Part shown: positions 1 to 7,710 of the stretch, piece after piece
How positions within the stretch are numbered: the first letter of the stretch is position 1
Layout of the letters: the number at the start of each line of letters is the position of its first letter
Origin: Nitrospirales bacterium
GTDB lineage: Bacteria > Nitrospirota > Nitrospiria > Nitrospirales > UBA8639
DNA: 37,017 bases
Assembly: GCA_031315915.1 (NCBI GenBank)
Contig: JALDRK010000037.1
Coordinates: forward strand, 1-37,017
Direction of reading: 5' to 3'
The notes under the pieces: model-generated
What the model was told of the DNA's origin: nothing
Databases searched by the model: none
The model's input: only the letters and a program-made list of their open reading frames with translations
Made by a program: the position numbers and the translations under genes

Positions 1-28
1 CAACTTTAGGCGTGTTGAGAGGCATGGT

Positions 29-157
29 ATGACTCCTAAAAAGAAACCTTCAGATATGACCACGAAGCAGATAGCCAACAAAATCTTTCCGAAAGAAGTA
101 CGGAAAGAGCTTGAGCGTGTGGCCCACGAGAAGGATCAACCAAAAAAGAAGAAATAA
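29..157 (+). CDS. small basic hypothetical protein (42 aa)
   Basis: Short ORF beginning MTPKKKPSDMTTKQ and ending in a run of lysines. A purine-rich GAGAGG lies just upstream of the ATG, a fair ribosome binding site. The centre (about residues 15-34) reads as an amphipathic, charged helix with a KIFPKEVRKEL core. No signal peptide, membrane segment or enzyme motif is visible. It sits just before a truncated TonB-dependent receptor, so it lies where the rest of that receptor would be expected. I do not recognise a function. The lysine-rich composition could mean nucleic-acid binding, but that is a guess. Codon structure and the ribosome binding site make a real gene plausible but not certain. 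Confidence 0.45.
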   Translation: MTPKKKPSDMTTKQIANKIFPKEVRKELERVAHEKDQPKKKK

Positions 158-190
158 CCATCATGAAGTCATGATAGCAAAAACCCTAAC

Positions 191-544
191 GTGCGTCAAG
201 TATACAATCTAGATAAGTTTACCCTGTGGTCGACCTATTATGTCCAAGACGGCTTGTTCCAGGGATTCGGACTAGGGGGTGGAATTTTTGCGTATGGTGA
301 CCGCAATCCCACGATCTTCGAAAATGCAGCCGAAATCCCCGGCTACGTGAGAGCCGATGCCGCCGTGTACTACAATCGCCTCCTTCAACCAGGAAATTGG
401 TTGGGGGCAAAGGCATTGAATGTGGCGCTGAATATTCGGAATCTTCTGGATCATCGATATGTGGCGACTTCCTACAACGGATCCAACTCCTTCTTCTTCG
501 GCGAGCCCTTCACCGTGCAGGGAACGGTGGGTCTGCGATTCTGA
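191..544 (+). pseudogene. C-terminal fragment of a TonB-dependent siderophore receptor
   Basis: Only about the last 117 residues of an outer-membrane receptor remain (full proteins are usually 650-850 aa). The fragment has alternating beta-strand patterning, the segments LWSTYYVQDG, GYVRADAAVYY and NIRNLLDHRYVATSY typical of the last barrel strands of FhuA/FecA-type receptors, and a terminal phenylalanine (GLRF) as needed for BamA-dependent assembly. The reading frame is open only back to about position 167. Upstream DNA encodes an unrelated 42-aa ORF, so the plug, TonB box and most of the barrel are missing. It cannot act as a transporter alone. The downstream DUF3649-PepSY-DUF3325 genes usually follow an intact receptor of this class, so this looks like the scar of a deletion or rearrangement. 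The nominal GTG start is arbitrary. Confidence 0.75.
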
Positions 545-683
545 CCTTCTGAGTGGAACCGACCGGGGGAGCAATCGGGAAAAGCGGTGTAGGACCGATG
601 AGCGACCTCGTATGCAGGCGGGTTGGCTAGCGAAGGCCGGCAAATGGGTTAAGCGGCCAATTTTTTTACCGAATGGGGTGTTC

Positions 684-959
684 ATGAAGCAAGGGGTCTC
701 CATGAGCGGTTGTGTGCTCCTGGTGCTGGGACTCTCGTCGTGCAGCGAAGGAAGATGGGTGCATCCGACACACAACGAATCCCAAGCCTTACAGGATTGG
801 AATACGTGTAAGGCCGAGGTCTTGGCCGGGACGGAATTTCACAAAGAAACGTTGGCCGGCGGCATCAATCTGAGCGGGTGCATGCACTCGAAGGGCTACC
901 GCTATGTCGAAGATGGGACGTCGCCTGGTCACAGGGAAAACCTACTGCCGACCCACTGA
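684..959 (+). CDS. small putative lipoprotein (91 aa)
   Basis: Starting at the ATG preceded by GGGG, the protein opens with a short basic stretch, a hydrophobic run and the lipobox LSSC (Cys at about residue 20), as expected for a lipoprotein exported by Sec and lipidated by Lgt/LspA. The mature part is about 70 residues and carries two further cysteines, in WNTCKAEV and SGCMHSKGY, which may form a disulfide. No enzyme motif is seen. The same frame is open further upstream over the receptor fragment, but that part reads as non-coding shadow. Function unknown. Its position between the receptor remnant and the DUF3649 gene suggests, without proving, a link to the iron-uptake locus. Confidence 0.55.
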   Translation: MKQGVSMSGCVLLVLGLSSCSEGRWVHPTHNESQALQDWNTCKAEVLAGTEFHKETLAGGINLSGCMHSKGYRYVEDGTSPGHRENLLPTH

Positions 960-1696
960 ATTCCGATGACTCGCTCCATTTGGGCCTGACACTTCAATTG
1001 GAGCGAATCGGCTCAACTTCTCACATTGCCAACAAGAACATCATGCCCGTCGCCTATCAGTGGTGAAAAAGGTGAACGTGTAGTTTCCAAAGCGCGAATG
1101 TTAAACCCGCCACTATTCAAAATCTGATTTATCCGAACATGTGCCAAGGCATGGTATAAGTTTGGATTGTTGCTTTAAGATGGACTGGTCTTAAGGAGAA
1201 ATTCGGATTCCCCTGGGGCAGGTTCGCTTTCGGTGTTAGAGCAGTGATTACAGGCAAGCTCACTGTCGTGGTACCCTCCCCGGAAAGCTGGCTGCCGATT
1301 GTCTATCGCGTCTGTCTGTCTGGCTCATGACGTGGCCTTGTTTCAGAACGATGCGGATTGTGATCGCATTGCGCACGGCACCTCGTTGAAAATCCATCAC
1401 CCCGTTCCACCACCATCAATCATTTAGCAGCAGATCCTTTCTCCCGTTCAAGACCGTTAGTGTCCCTTCGTCTCTGAGAAATCCTCGTACGCTACCCTTT
1501 TTGTCATTGTTCATTTCTATAACCACGTTTCATCATTGGCGACCAATAACGATCGAGGGCTGGCACCCAAGAATTTTCAGAAGAAAGGGCGGTTTTGGCG
1601 GATTGGTTCGTCTTCATCTTTAAGGGGTGGATTGCCGCCTAATCTTTATATGTAATTTTCGCTAAGTGAAATATTGAATTTTCTAAGGCCGGTCGA
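960..1696. other. 737-nt stretch without a recognisable gene
   Basis: Both strands were read. Short open stretches exist but none has a convincing start, ribosome binding site or family resemblance. No clear riboswitch, RNA gene or strong terminator was found. The region separates the lipoprotein gene from the PepSY operon and probably contains that operon's promoter, which I cannot place. It may also hold decayed sequence left by the event that truncated the receptor. Confidence 0.5.
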
Positions 1697-1975
1697 TTGA
1701 AAACATCCTCCAAGGTAACAGGCATCGTAGTGACTTCTCGGGTGGCCGCTGCGGCGCTGGGCGGGTATGCGTTGACGTATGCCTGTACGGCATTCCTGTC
1801 TGTCGTCCTGCCTTTGGCCAGATCCGAAGCCGTGGTGACGGCCAGCATGGTGTCCTTTCTCATCTATACGGCGGCGATTCTTTGGGCGTTTGCGGCGGCC
1901 ACGCCGATCCTGGCATGGTTCGTTCTTCTGATTCCCACTGTCCTCTTCGGCGGGTTGTCGTGGCTGATGAGCTAA
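1697..1975 (+). CDS. DUF3649-family small membrane protein
   Basis: A 92-aa protein with three hydrophobic segments (about residues 13-35, 45-66 and 70-90) and the typical DUF3649 pattern: VASRVAAAALGGYALTY-like N-terminus, then a WAFAAATP segment. The start is TTG at 1697, because the frame closes with a TGA about 28 nt upstream and no ATG or GTG is available. The family is usually found with a TonB-dependent siderophore receptor, a PepSY-associated membrane protein and a DUF3325 protein. All three partners are here in order, the receptor only as a remnant. Expected location is the inner membrane. The biochemical role is not established; a part in handling reduced iron or the siderophore is inferred from context. 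Confidence 0.75.
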   Translation: MKTSSKVTGIVVTSRVAAAALGGYALTYACTAFLSVVLPLARSEAVVTASMVSFLIYTAAILWAFAAATPILAWFVLLIPTVLFGGLSWLMS

Positions 1976-2024
1976 GGGAGAAGCCTGCTCGCACGGCTTC
2001 GCCTATGCAAGCATGGAGTAGTCC

Positions 2025-3593
2025 GTGAAAGAGAGTTTCTCACAGAGCATGGATTGGCTTCATACCTGGGCCGGCCTTTTGTTCGGCTGGCTGTTGTTTG
2101 CGATCTTTTTCACCGGGACGTTGTCGGTGTTCGATCAGGAAATTACCCGTTGGATGCAGCCGGAACTGCATCGTGTCACGCCAGCTCCGCTCGATCTCGA
2201 TGCCGCCTCGAGGACCCTGAACCAGCTCGCCCCGCACGCCGACCGTTGGGTGATCACCTTGCCCTATGACCGCAAGCCGGTCGGCGCCATTGGCTGGCAG
2301 CACGATGGCCTTTCCACACTCAAGGCGATTGATTCGCGGACGGGGACAGTTATTCCGCGACGAGAGACCCGCGGCGGAGATTTCTTTTTTCGGTTTCACT
2401 ATCAACTGTTATTGGACCAACCGGGTATCTGGATCGTGGGGGTGTCCGCTATGGCCATGTTGGCTGTCCTGGTGACCGGCATTGTGATTCACCATCGCAT
2501 CTTTAAGGATTTTTTTACGTTCCGTCCGAGCGCGTCGTTTCACCGGTCTTGGTTGGATGCGCACAATGTCACCGGCGTGCTGGTTTTTCCCTTTCACGTC
2601 ATGATTACCTTCACCGGCCTCGTCATCTTTTGGGCGATCTATATGCCGGCGGGCATTCAGACTCGCTACGAAGGCGATATGAACGCGTTCTGGGCGGAGG
2701 CCGAACTGTTTTTTGAACGGGAGCCGGCGAATCAGCCCGCCCCCTTAGTGTCGTTGGCAGATCTCGAACGCGAGGCGCGAAATCATTGGAAGGATGGGCA
2801 GACCCGCTCCATCGTGGTGGAACATCCGGGCGACCGTCACGCGTTGGTACATATGTACCGGCGTTCCGACGATCGGTTGAGCTTAGATAGCGGCCGGGTG
2901 ACGTTCGACGGAGCCGGCGGTGCCCTTCGCGCCGTCTGGTTGAACGAAAACCCCGCGTATTTGACGCAGTCCGTGCTGACCGGGTTGCACTTCGTCCGGT
3001 TCGGCGGTTCGCCTATGCGATGGCTGTATTTCGGCATGGGGTTGGCAGCCAGTGCCATGATCGCCACGGGGTTAGTCCTCTGGGTCGTCAAGCGACAAGG
3101 CCGTCACGCCGGGGCCGACGCAGTGGGCTATCGACTCGTGGAAGGATTGAATGTTGCGGCAGTGGCGGGATTGCTGGTGGCCACAGCAACATTCTTTTGG
3201 GCCAATCGTCTGTTGCTTCCCGATCTGGAGGCACGGGATCTTTGGGAACTGCGGATCTTTTTCGCAGCCTGGAGTCTGTGCCTGGGGCATGCCTTGCTGC
3301 ATGAATTTCTTCGGGATGGAGCGTCGTTAAAAATTTGGACGACACAGCTTGTGCTGGCAGCCCTGCTTTTCGGACTGCTCCCGATCTTGAACGCATTTAC
3401 CACGGAAAGCCATCTGTTCGTGACGCTGCCGCAAGGGCAGTGGCATCTTGCGGCAGTCGACCTCACGACCCTCATGGGTGGGTTGGTATTGGGCTGGACG
3501 GCGTGGCGTCTGCATCATCCGGTCCGAACGTCCGCTCGGTCTTGTCACACTCAGCCGGTTTCTTCTTCGAGCGGCTCGATCGGATCGAGTTAA
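2025..3593 (+). CDS. PepSY-associated transmembrane protein (siderophore-iron reductase-like)
   Basis: A 522-aa inner-membrane protein. The start is GTG at 2025, with GGAG six bases upstream. A first helix at about residues 13-37 (LHTWAGLLFGW) is followed by a periplasmic PepSY-like region, helices near 135-160 and 182-206, a second periplasmic stretch (about 215-330), and a C-terminal bundle of helices (about 330-500). Histidines at the membrane borders (HTWAG, IVIHHRIF, DAHNVTG, FPFHVM) match the family, whose members (for example FoxB/PiuB-type) are thought to bind haem and reduce ferric siderophores in the periplasm. The DUF3325 gene starts six bases after the stop and DUF3649 lies 49 bases upstream, so the three form one operon. 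Product class is confident; the substrate is unknown. Confidence 0.9.
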   Translation: MKESFSQSMDWLHTWAGLLFGWLLFAIFFTGTLSVFDQEITRWMQPELHRVTPAPLDLDAASRTLNQLAPHADRWVITLPYDRKPVGAIGWQHDGLSTLKAIDSRTGTVIPRRETRGGDFFFRFHYQLLLDQPGIWIVGVSAMAMLAVLVTGIVIHHRIFKDFFTFRPSASFHRSWLDAHNVTGVLVFPFHVMITFTGLVIFWAIYMPAGIQTRYEGDMNAFWAEAELFFEREPANQPAPLVSLADLEREARNHWKDGQTRSIVVEHPGDRHALVHMYRRSDDRLSLDSGRVTFDGAGGALRAVWLNENPAYLTQSVLTGLHFVRFGGSPMRWLYFGMGLAASAMIATGLVLWVVKRQGRHAGADAVGYRLVEGLNVAAVAGLLVATATFFWANRLLLPDLEARDLWELRIFFAAWSLCLGHALLHEFLRDGASLKIWTTQLVLAALLFGLLPILNAFTTESHLFVTLPQGQWHLAAVDLTTLMGGLVLGWTAWRLHHPVRTSARSCHTQPVSSSSGSIGSS

Positions 3594-3599
3594 CCTCGC

Positions 3600-3932
3600 A
3601 TGAGTCTGGCCGCCTTTCTGCTCTCGTATGGCGGGTTGTTTGCCTTGTGTCTGGCCATGCCCAAGCATTATCGAGCCATGTGCGGCGCAAACGCGTTGCC
3701 GCCAAGGCCGGTCTTGCTGATGACCAGGATTGCCGGATGGCTGATCTTGGGGTTATCGTTTGTCGCGTCGGTGGATGCGGTGGGGTGGGCTTTCGGACCG
3801 GTTCAGTGGGTGGGCTATCTGGCCATGAGCGGCCTCGTGCTGGTTTTTGGACTTCCATATAGTCCTCGGCTCGTCTTGTTGTTGGGAATCCTTGCCTTCT
3901 TGGCTGTGCCCCTCACCATTATTCTCATCTAG
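3600..3932 (+). CDS. DUF3325-family small membrane protein
   Basis: A 110-aa protein with three to four hydrophobic helices. It has the DUF3325 hallmarks: an N-terminal helix ending in LCLAMPKHYRAMCG, then RIAGWLILGLSFV, then a WAFGPVQWVGYL segment. It begins six bases after the PepSY stop and is almost certainly co-transcribed and translationally coupled. The family normally closes the DUF3649-PepSY-DUF3325 siderophore operon. Its function is unknown, probably as an accessory of the PepSY protein in the inner membrane. It converges with a minus-strand operon ending at 4011. Confidence 0.85.
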   Translation: MSLAAFLLSYGGLFALCLAMPKHYRAMCGANALPPRPVLLMTRIAGWLILGLSFVASVDAVGWAFGPVQWVGYLAMSGLVLVFGLPYSPRLVLLLGILAFLAVPLTIILI

Positions 3933-4010
3933 GTCAGCGACCAACTTCTATTCGAAACCTTCGAGAGATCAAAGTGGATAGTGCTTGTGTGTGATCTCTT
4001 GCCGAATTTT

Positions 4011-4190
4011 TCAGGAATTCGTGTGGTCTAGAATGTTTCGATCAGAGTTGTAGTCCGCGATGTCGCCGATGAACAGTTCCGGCCAAAACAACAACAACAG
4101 GATGACGAGAATGGCCAGACCGATCGTCACGATGCTACTCAAAAACACGGCTTCTTCGCCGGGAGGTACCTTGAATAGTCCTTTCATCAT
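4011..4190 (-). CDS. 59-aa single-helix membrane micro-protein (PGEEAV family, copy 1)
   Basis: Translated by hand from the minus strand. It begins MMKGLFKVPPGEEAV, continues into one strongly hydrophobic helix (about residues 16-38) that ends in FWPELF, and closes with a short acidic, polar tail. An AGGAT sequence lies about eight bases upstream of the start. The core VPPGEEAVFLSS...FWPELF matches VTPGEEAVWISL...CWPDLL in the small gene at 5653-5865, so the two are paralogues. Both lie on the same strand, on either side of the DUF6607 gene. The conserved acidic pair just before the helix would sit at the membrane surface. No family name comes to mind. Function unknown; conservation between the two copies is the main argument that it is real. 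Confidence 0.6.
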   Translation of the reverse strand: MMKGLFKVPPGEEAVFLSSIVTIGLAILVILLLLFWPELFIGDIADYNSDRNILDHTNS

Positions 4191-4394
4191 TATAAATTAT
4201 CCTACGATTATGAATGGCATGGGACCGTTTCCGATTTGCCAGTTTGCGTGTTAACTCATCCTTGTGATCGATCGGCATGAGGTGCAGTATTACAGGAATC
4301 GGTCAGACTGTTCAGCGCTCATATTCTCCTCGACGGGCGGATCGTTGTCGTGCTAGGGATGCCGATCGGTCACGATGGAAGCACTTCTCTTCTT

Positions 4395-5459
4395 TCAACG
4401 AAGGTCGTTTGCCTGTTGACTTCGAACGGTTATCTCTGCATCATGCTGGGCGACGTTGATGGTCGTTGATTCGCGGATGAGGCCGCGAGCGCGTTCCGCA
4501 GCGGTCTTCATGTCCAGTTGACCTCCTCGTGCGTCCTTGGCGAGGCGCAGGATTTGATTATAGAGTTTCCCCGCTTCCCCCTGCATTTCCACGCCGAAGG
4601 TTCCCAATTTCCGTCGTACCCTGCTCCACTCATCCCGGACCTCCGCCCAAAAATCTTTGGTCTCGTTCCAGTAGTCTTCGGCAACCTGACTTTGGAACGC
4701 GTTTGAGGCGGTGTAGGTGTTCACGCCTATCTCCCTGGCGAGAATTTGCGGATCGGTCCGGAAGATGATTTTGGAACTGTCCTGCTCGTGGACCCATCCG
4801 TTCGGCGTCAAGGCCTGACGGTTGATGGAAATCAATACGTCATAATCGTCCCGTTTGGTCCGTTCCCGCCGTGGAAGGGGGCGCCAGGTCGCGGGAGAGG
4901 TCCAGGAGGACTCCCCATGGCGGTGTGTCCATGCTGCAATGGCGGCATACCGCGGGCTATCGTCGACTTGGTACACGAGCTGGGCCCAGTTCCCTCGGCG
5001 TTCGGCCTCGTCCACCTGGCGGGTGCGCCAGACATGACGGCCGACATACTCGAACAGTTGTGACGGTTCGTAGATCCAATCCTGTCGCCAATGCTTGATG
5101 GGCATTTGATTTTCCCAAATCCCGTCAACGACCAGGATGTGTTGAAGGCTGATGACCTCGCCGTTGTCGCGGATCACGCGAACGATTTCATATCCGTCCG
5201 CCTCGTAAGGCTTTTTGAGTTGATAGTCTTCGACGAACGACACCGTCTCTCTGAAATCGAACGTGACGTGATAGTTGCCGGCCATGGCCAGGATGGCCCG
5301 GCGATCGCGTTGGAATTTGTCATCCTTCTCCGATGTAGCCGATCCCTGAGTATCTGCCAGGGCAAGGGCGTATCCCCACAATATGAACAGAGCGGTCATC
5401 AGCATCCATACGGCCACCGGATGTAGCCTGATGGCGAGTAGGTTGAATTTTTTATTCAT
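4395..5459 (-). CDS. DUF6607-family exported protein
   Basis: A 354-aa protein starting at the ATG preceded by GGGGG (an upstream in-frame ATG five codons earlier is less likely). A signal peptide of about 35-40 residues ends in ALALA before DTQG. The mature part carries the DUF6607 pattern: RRAILAMAGNYHVTFDFRET, ISLQHILVV, KHWRQDWIYEP, YQVDDSPRYAA, TWRPLPRRE, DYDVL and GWVHEQD, then a helical tail with NETKDFWAEVRDEW. Members are periplasmic or outer-membrane associated and often lie near TonB-dependent receptors, but no biochemical role is established. The gene lies between two paralogous micro-membrane proteins on the same strand, downstream of a redoxin-like gene. The family call is firm; the function is open. 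Confidence 0.85.
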   Translation of the reverse strand: MNKKFNLLAIRLHPVAVWMLMTALFILWGYALALADTQGSATSEKDDKFQRDRRAILAMAGNYHVTFDFRETVSFVEDYQLKKPYEADGYEIVRVIRDNGEVISLQHILVVDGIWENQMPIKHWRQDWIYEPSQLFEYVGRHVWRTRQVDEAERRGNWAQLVYQVDDSPRYAAIAAWTHRHGESSWTSPATWRPLPRRERTKRDDYDVLISINRQALTPNGWVHEQDSSKIIFRTDPQILAREIGVNTYTASNAFQSQVAEDYWNETKDFWAEVRDEWSRVRRKLGTFGVEMQGEAGKLYNQILRLAKDARGGQLDMKTAAERARGLIRESTTINVAQHDAEITVRSQQANDLR

Positions 5460-5652
5460 AGGATTTTCCCCCACGTGGCGTCAGTCCGATTCGCGCGCCG
5501 GATTCATATCTCGACCGTGAATACATTCGAGAGTGCGGTGTTCCATGTATACCGATTGGATGGCACACGCTGAGATTCCATATCTGCCTCCCATCTGCCT
5601 GCTTCCAAGACAGGCAATTCCCAAGACCGGACAAAGATTGTCCGTCGAGGTG

Positions 5653-5865
5653 CTAAGTTCGCAATAGGTCAGGCCAACACCAAAGACAGAGGATGGTCAG
5701 CATGACCATGCCGAGGGACACGACGAGACTGATCCACACCGCTTCTTCTCCCGGCGTGACTTTGATCGGCCATTGTATGGGATAAGATGCGATCCAGGTC
5801 GTGGATTCGTTCCCTCGGGTGAAGCCCGAAGAGGGGAGGAGTAAAGGTCGTTCCACGGGTTGCAT
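5653..5865 (-). CDS. 70-aa single-helix membrane micro-protein (PGEEAV family, copy 2)
   Basis: The protein has a polar N-terminal half of about 36 residues, then VTPGEEAVWISL and one hydrophobic helix (about residues 42-66) that ends in WPDLLRT. ATG at 5865 is preferred; a TTG two codons upstream is also possible. The second half aligns without gaps to the 59-aa protein at 4011-4190, while the N-terminal half has no counterpart there. It lies 19 bases downstream of the redoxin-like gene and about 190 bases upstream of DUF6607, all on one strand. The longer N-terminus may be cytoplasmic or may reflect a wrong start. No known family; function unknown. Confidence 0.55.
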   Translation of the reverse strand: MQPVERPLLLPSSGFTRGNESTTWIASYPIQWPIKVTPGEEAVWISLVVSLGMVMLTILCLWCWPDLLRT

Positions 5866-5884
5866 TTCCAATAGGGTTATTGGG

Positions 5885-6493
5885 TTATTCTTGAATACCG
5901 ATCGGTTGAGGTTCCTTTAACTTCGGTTCATTTCGTGGGTGTATGTTGAGCACACGTCGAAAGTGGTCGGAGTGGTCCGGAGACGCATGAGTGAGAGTCG
6001 GGGAGTTATCAAGGGATGCCGTTTTCGACTGGCTTCCCAACCAGACCTGGCGGTTTTTGCAAAGGAGAAAAATTTCCGAGATGGCATTCATGCCGCGTAC
6101 ACTCAGATCATGAATCAGATTGTATTCTACAATACCCTTGGGATTCATAATGACGCTTTGACATCGTCCGAGGTCGGGAAGTTTGGAAAGTTTCAATGTC
6201 CGACCTATCCGTCCAAGGGGATCGCTAAGAAGGGGAAAGCCTAGCCTGGTTACCTGCTGAATCCAGGGTTCGTGGAAGGCATACGTGCCGGAGAGCAACC
6301 CGAGTAAAAGGGCACCTTGTTGTTCCCACTCTTTCCGGTAGCGATCAAGAAAGAGACATTCCACCAAGCCAAAGCGAGAGGGGCAACATACGGTCACCCA
6401 TTGTCCTTTGAATTGGGAAATGTCCAAAATGACCAACTTGCCATTCGTTAATGCGGGCACTCGTATTCGGGGTATGGGACGGCCGATCGGCAT
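5885..6493 (-). CDS. redoxin (AhpC/TSA-like) protein with altered active site
   Basis: A 202-aa protein. The start is fixed by an AAGGAGGA ribosome binding site eight bases before ATG at 6493; the longer open frame is ignored. Residues about 5-160 follow the thioredoxin-fold peroxiredoxin pattern: an ISQFKGQWVTV strand, helix LFLDRYRKEWEQQGALLLGL, then GFPLLSDPLGRIGRTL, then a VIMNPKGIVEYN strand. In AhpC the active site reads PxDFTFVCPTE. Here it is PSRFGLVECLF, so glutamate occupies the peroxidatic cysteine position and a cysteine (about residue 46) sits one place later, with a CC pair at 36-37. It may be a variant redox protein or a non-catalytic one. No signal peptide is seen. It is the first gene of the minus-strand set ending at 4011. 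Confidence 0.75.
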   Translation of the reverse strand: MPIGRPIPRIRVPALTNGKLVILDISQFKGQWVTVCCPSRFGLVECLFLDRYRKEWEQQGALLLGLLSGTYAFHEPWIQQVTRLGFPLLSDPLGRIGRTLKLSKLPDLGRCQSVIMNPKGIVEYNLIHDLSVRGMNAISEIFLLCKNRQVWLGSQSKTASLDNSPTLTHASPDHSDHFRRVLNIHPRNEPKLKEPQPIGIQE

Positions 6494-7047
6494 GGAAACA
6501 ATCCTCCTTATGGTACGTGATAGTCGATAACTGGTTGGTTTCAGATTCGAAAAATCCCGTCCCATCAGGCTCAGGCGGTCGAGATTTCCCATGGAATAGA
6601 TTAGCCGTACTGATGCGATGGAATGCATGGCGGCTATACCTCTAACCTGGGGGAAACCGGAACACTCTGTCACATATTTCGATATGGGGCTGCCGGGACT
6701 TATCGCGGAAAAAATTCGTTGCCTGAAAGCTGAAAACCCAGTTGATACTTGAAGACGGGCCTCCTTGCTTTTGGTGAAGAAAGTATGATCGATGATGCAA
6801 TTTAACAGATAATGATTTTAGATTTCAATATCAATTTATATTTTTCCCGGAAGAGTTTCATGCTTCATTACCCCAAGGAGAGGAAAAGGGTGCCGGGAGT
6901 TTTCGGGAGGGCAGGATTCGTTCTATGATGCTTTCCGATTGACGATCCGCTTTTCCGTCCGTAGTTCTTTACGTCCGGTTTTTTCTCTCTTATTCGTCTA
7001 CATAGTAGGATGCTCTCGCCTGTGTCGGCTTTTTATGCTTTTCCCCC
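6494..7047. other. 554-nt divergent intergenic region
   Basis: This lies between the minus-strand redoxin operon and the plus-strand ABC exporter and must contain promoters for both. An AT-rich patch (about 6795-6855) stands out and contains the Fur-like sequence listed separately. The exporter ATPase gene has no clear ribosome binding site. No ORF here is convincing. Confidence 0.5.
6809..6827. promoter_or_regulatory. candidate Fur box
   Basis: The 19 bases GATAATGATTTTAGATTTC match 13 of 19 positions of the classic Fur consensus, with the first nine identical. The site lies in an AT-rich patch between the redoxin/DUF6607 operon and the ABC exporter, close to an iron-uptake-like locus. The second half of the dyad is weak, so this is only a candidate. 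Confidence 0.3.
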
Positions 7048-7707
7048 ATGTTGCGATTGATTGATCTTCAAAAATCCTACCGCCTGGGGCAAACATCAAT
7101 AGCAATTTTGCACCAAATCAATCTTTCGATTGAAAGCAATGAATTTATTGCGTTGATGGGTCCGTCTGGTTCTGGGAAATCGACACTACTCAATATTCTT
7201 GGCATCCTTGATGATTATGATCAGGGCGAATATTGGCTCGATGGAACCTTGATGAAGAGTCTGACCGAAACCCGTGCGGCTCAGTACCGCAATCGCTTTA
7301 TTGGATTTGTTTTTCAGTCGTTTAATCTGTTGTCGCACCTGACCGCATTGGAAAATGTGGCCTTGCCCCTTCGGTATCTTGGTCAATCCCTCCACGAACG
7401 AACAAATTGTTCAAAATCTTTATTGACTCAAATGGGATTGGAGGGGCGTTTTCATCATCTTCCGACCGAGTTGTCCGGTGGACAACGACAACGGGTGGCC
7501 ATTGCCAGGGCTTTGGCCACCCGACCACGCTTGATTTTAGCCGATGAACCTACCGGCAATCTCGATTCATCCGCTTCCCGCGAGATTCTGGATGTATTTT
7601 CCACGCTTCATCGGGATGGGGCCACGATCGTTCTGGTTACACACGATGAGGAGGTTGCCCGTCGCACTCAGCGAACTGTCCGAATCAGGGATGGACGAGT
7701 GGTGTAA
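7048..7707 (+). CDS. ABC transporter ATP-binding protein, MacB/LolD type
   Basis: A 219-aa ATPase with Walker [10 protein letters not shown] (residues 38-46), Q-loop Gln90, signature LSGGQ (142-146), Walker B LILADEP (162-168) and H-loop His199. Length and the GEYWLDG...ALPLRY pattern place it in the LolD/MacB subfamily, which powers FtsX-type permeases that act mechanically on periplasmic substrates or lipoproteins. The permease gene follows after three bases and an HlyD-type adaptor next, so this is the energy unit of a MacAB-like tripartite exporter. No Shine-Dalgarno sequence precedes the ATG (only a C run), so initiation may be weak or nearly leaderless. No outer-membrane TolC-type channel is in the window. 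Confidence 0.95.
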   Translation: MLRLIDLQKSYRLGQTSIAILHQINLSIESNEFIALMGPSGSGKSTLLNILGILDDYDQGEYWLDGTLMKSLTETRAAQYRNRFIGFVFQSFNLLSHLTALENVALPLRYLGQSLHERTNCSKSLLTQMGLEGRFHHLPTELSGGQRQRVAIARALATRPRLILADEPTGNLDSSASREILDVFSTLHRDGATIVLVTHDEEVARRTQRTVRIRDGRVV

Positions 7708-7710
7708 TTC

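Noticed and set aside
272..775. 167-codon minus-strand ORF
   Set aside because: It is the shadow of the receptor fragment and the lipoprotein gene, with no family resemblance or ribosome binding site.
878..1066. 62-codon plus ORF after the lipoprotein
   Set aside because: It overlaps the lipoprotein gene and its sequence looks like random translation.
4184..4202. AT-rich sequence before the 59-aa gene as a Fur box
   Set aside because: Only about 8 of 19 positions match the consensus when aligned, and the rest is explained by low GC.
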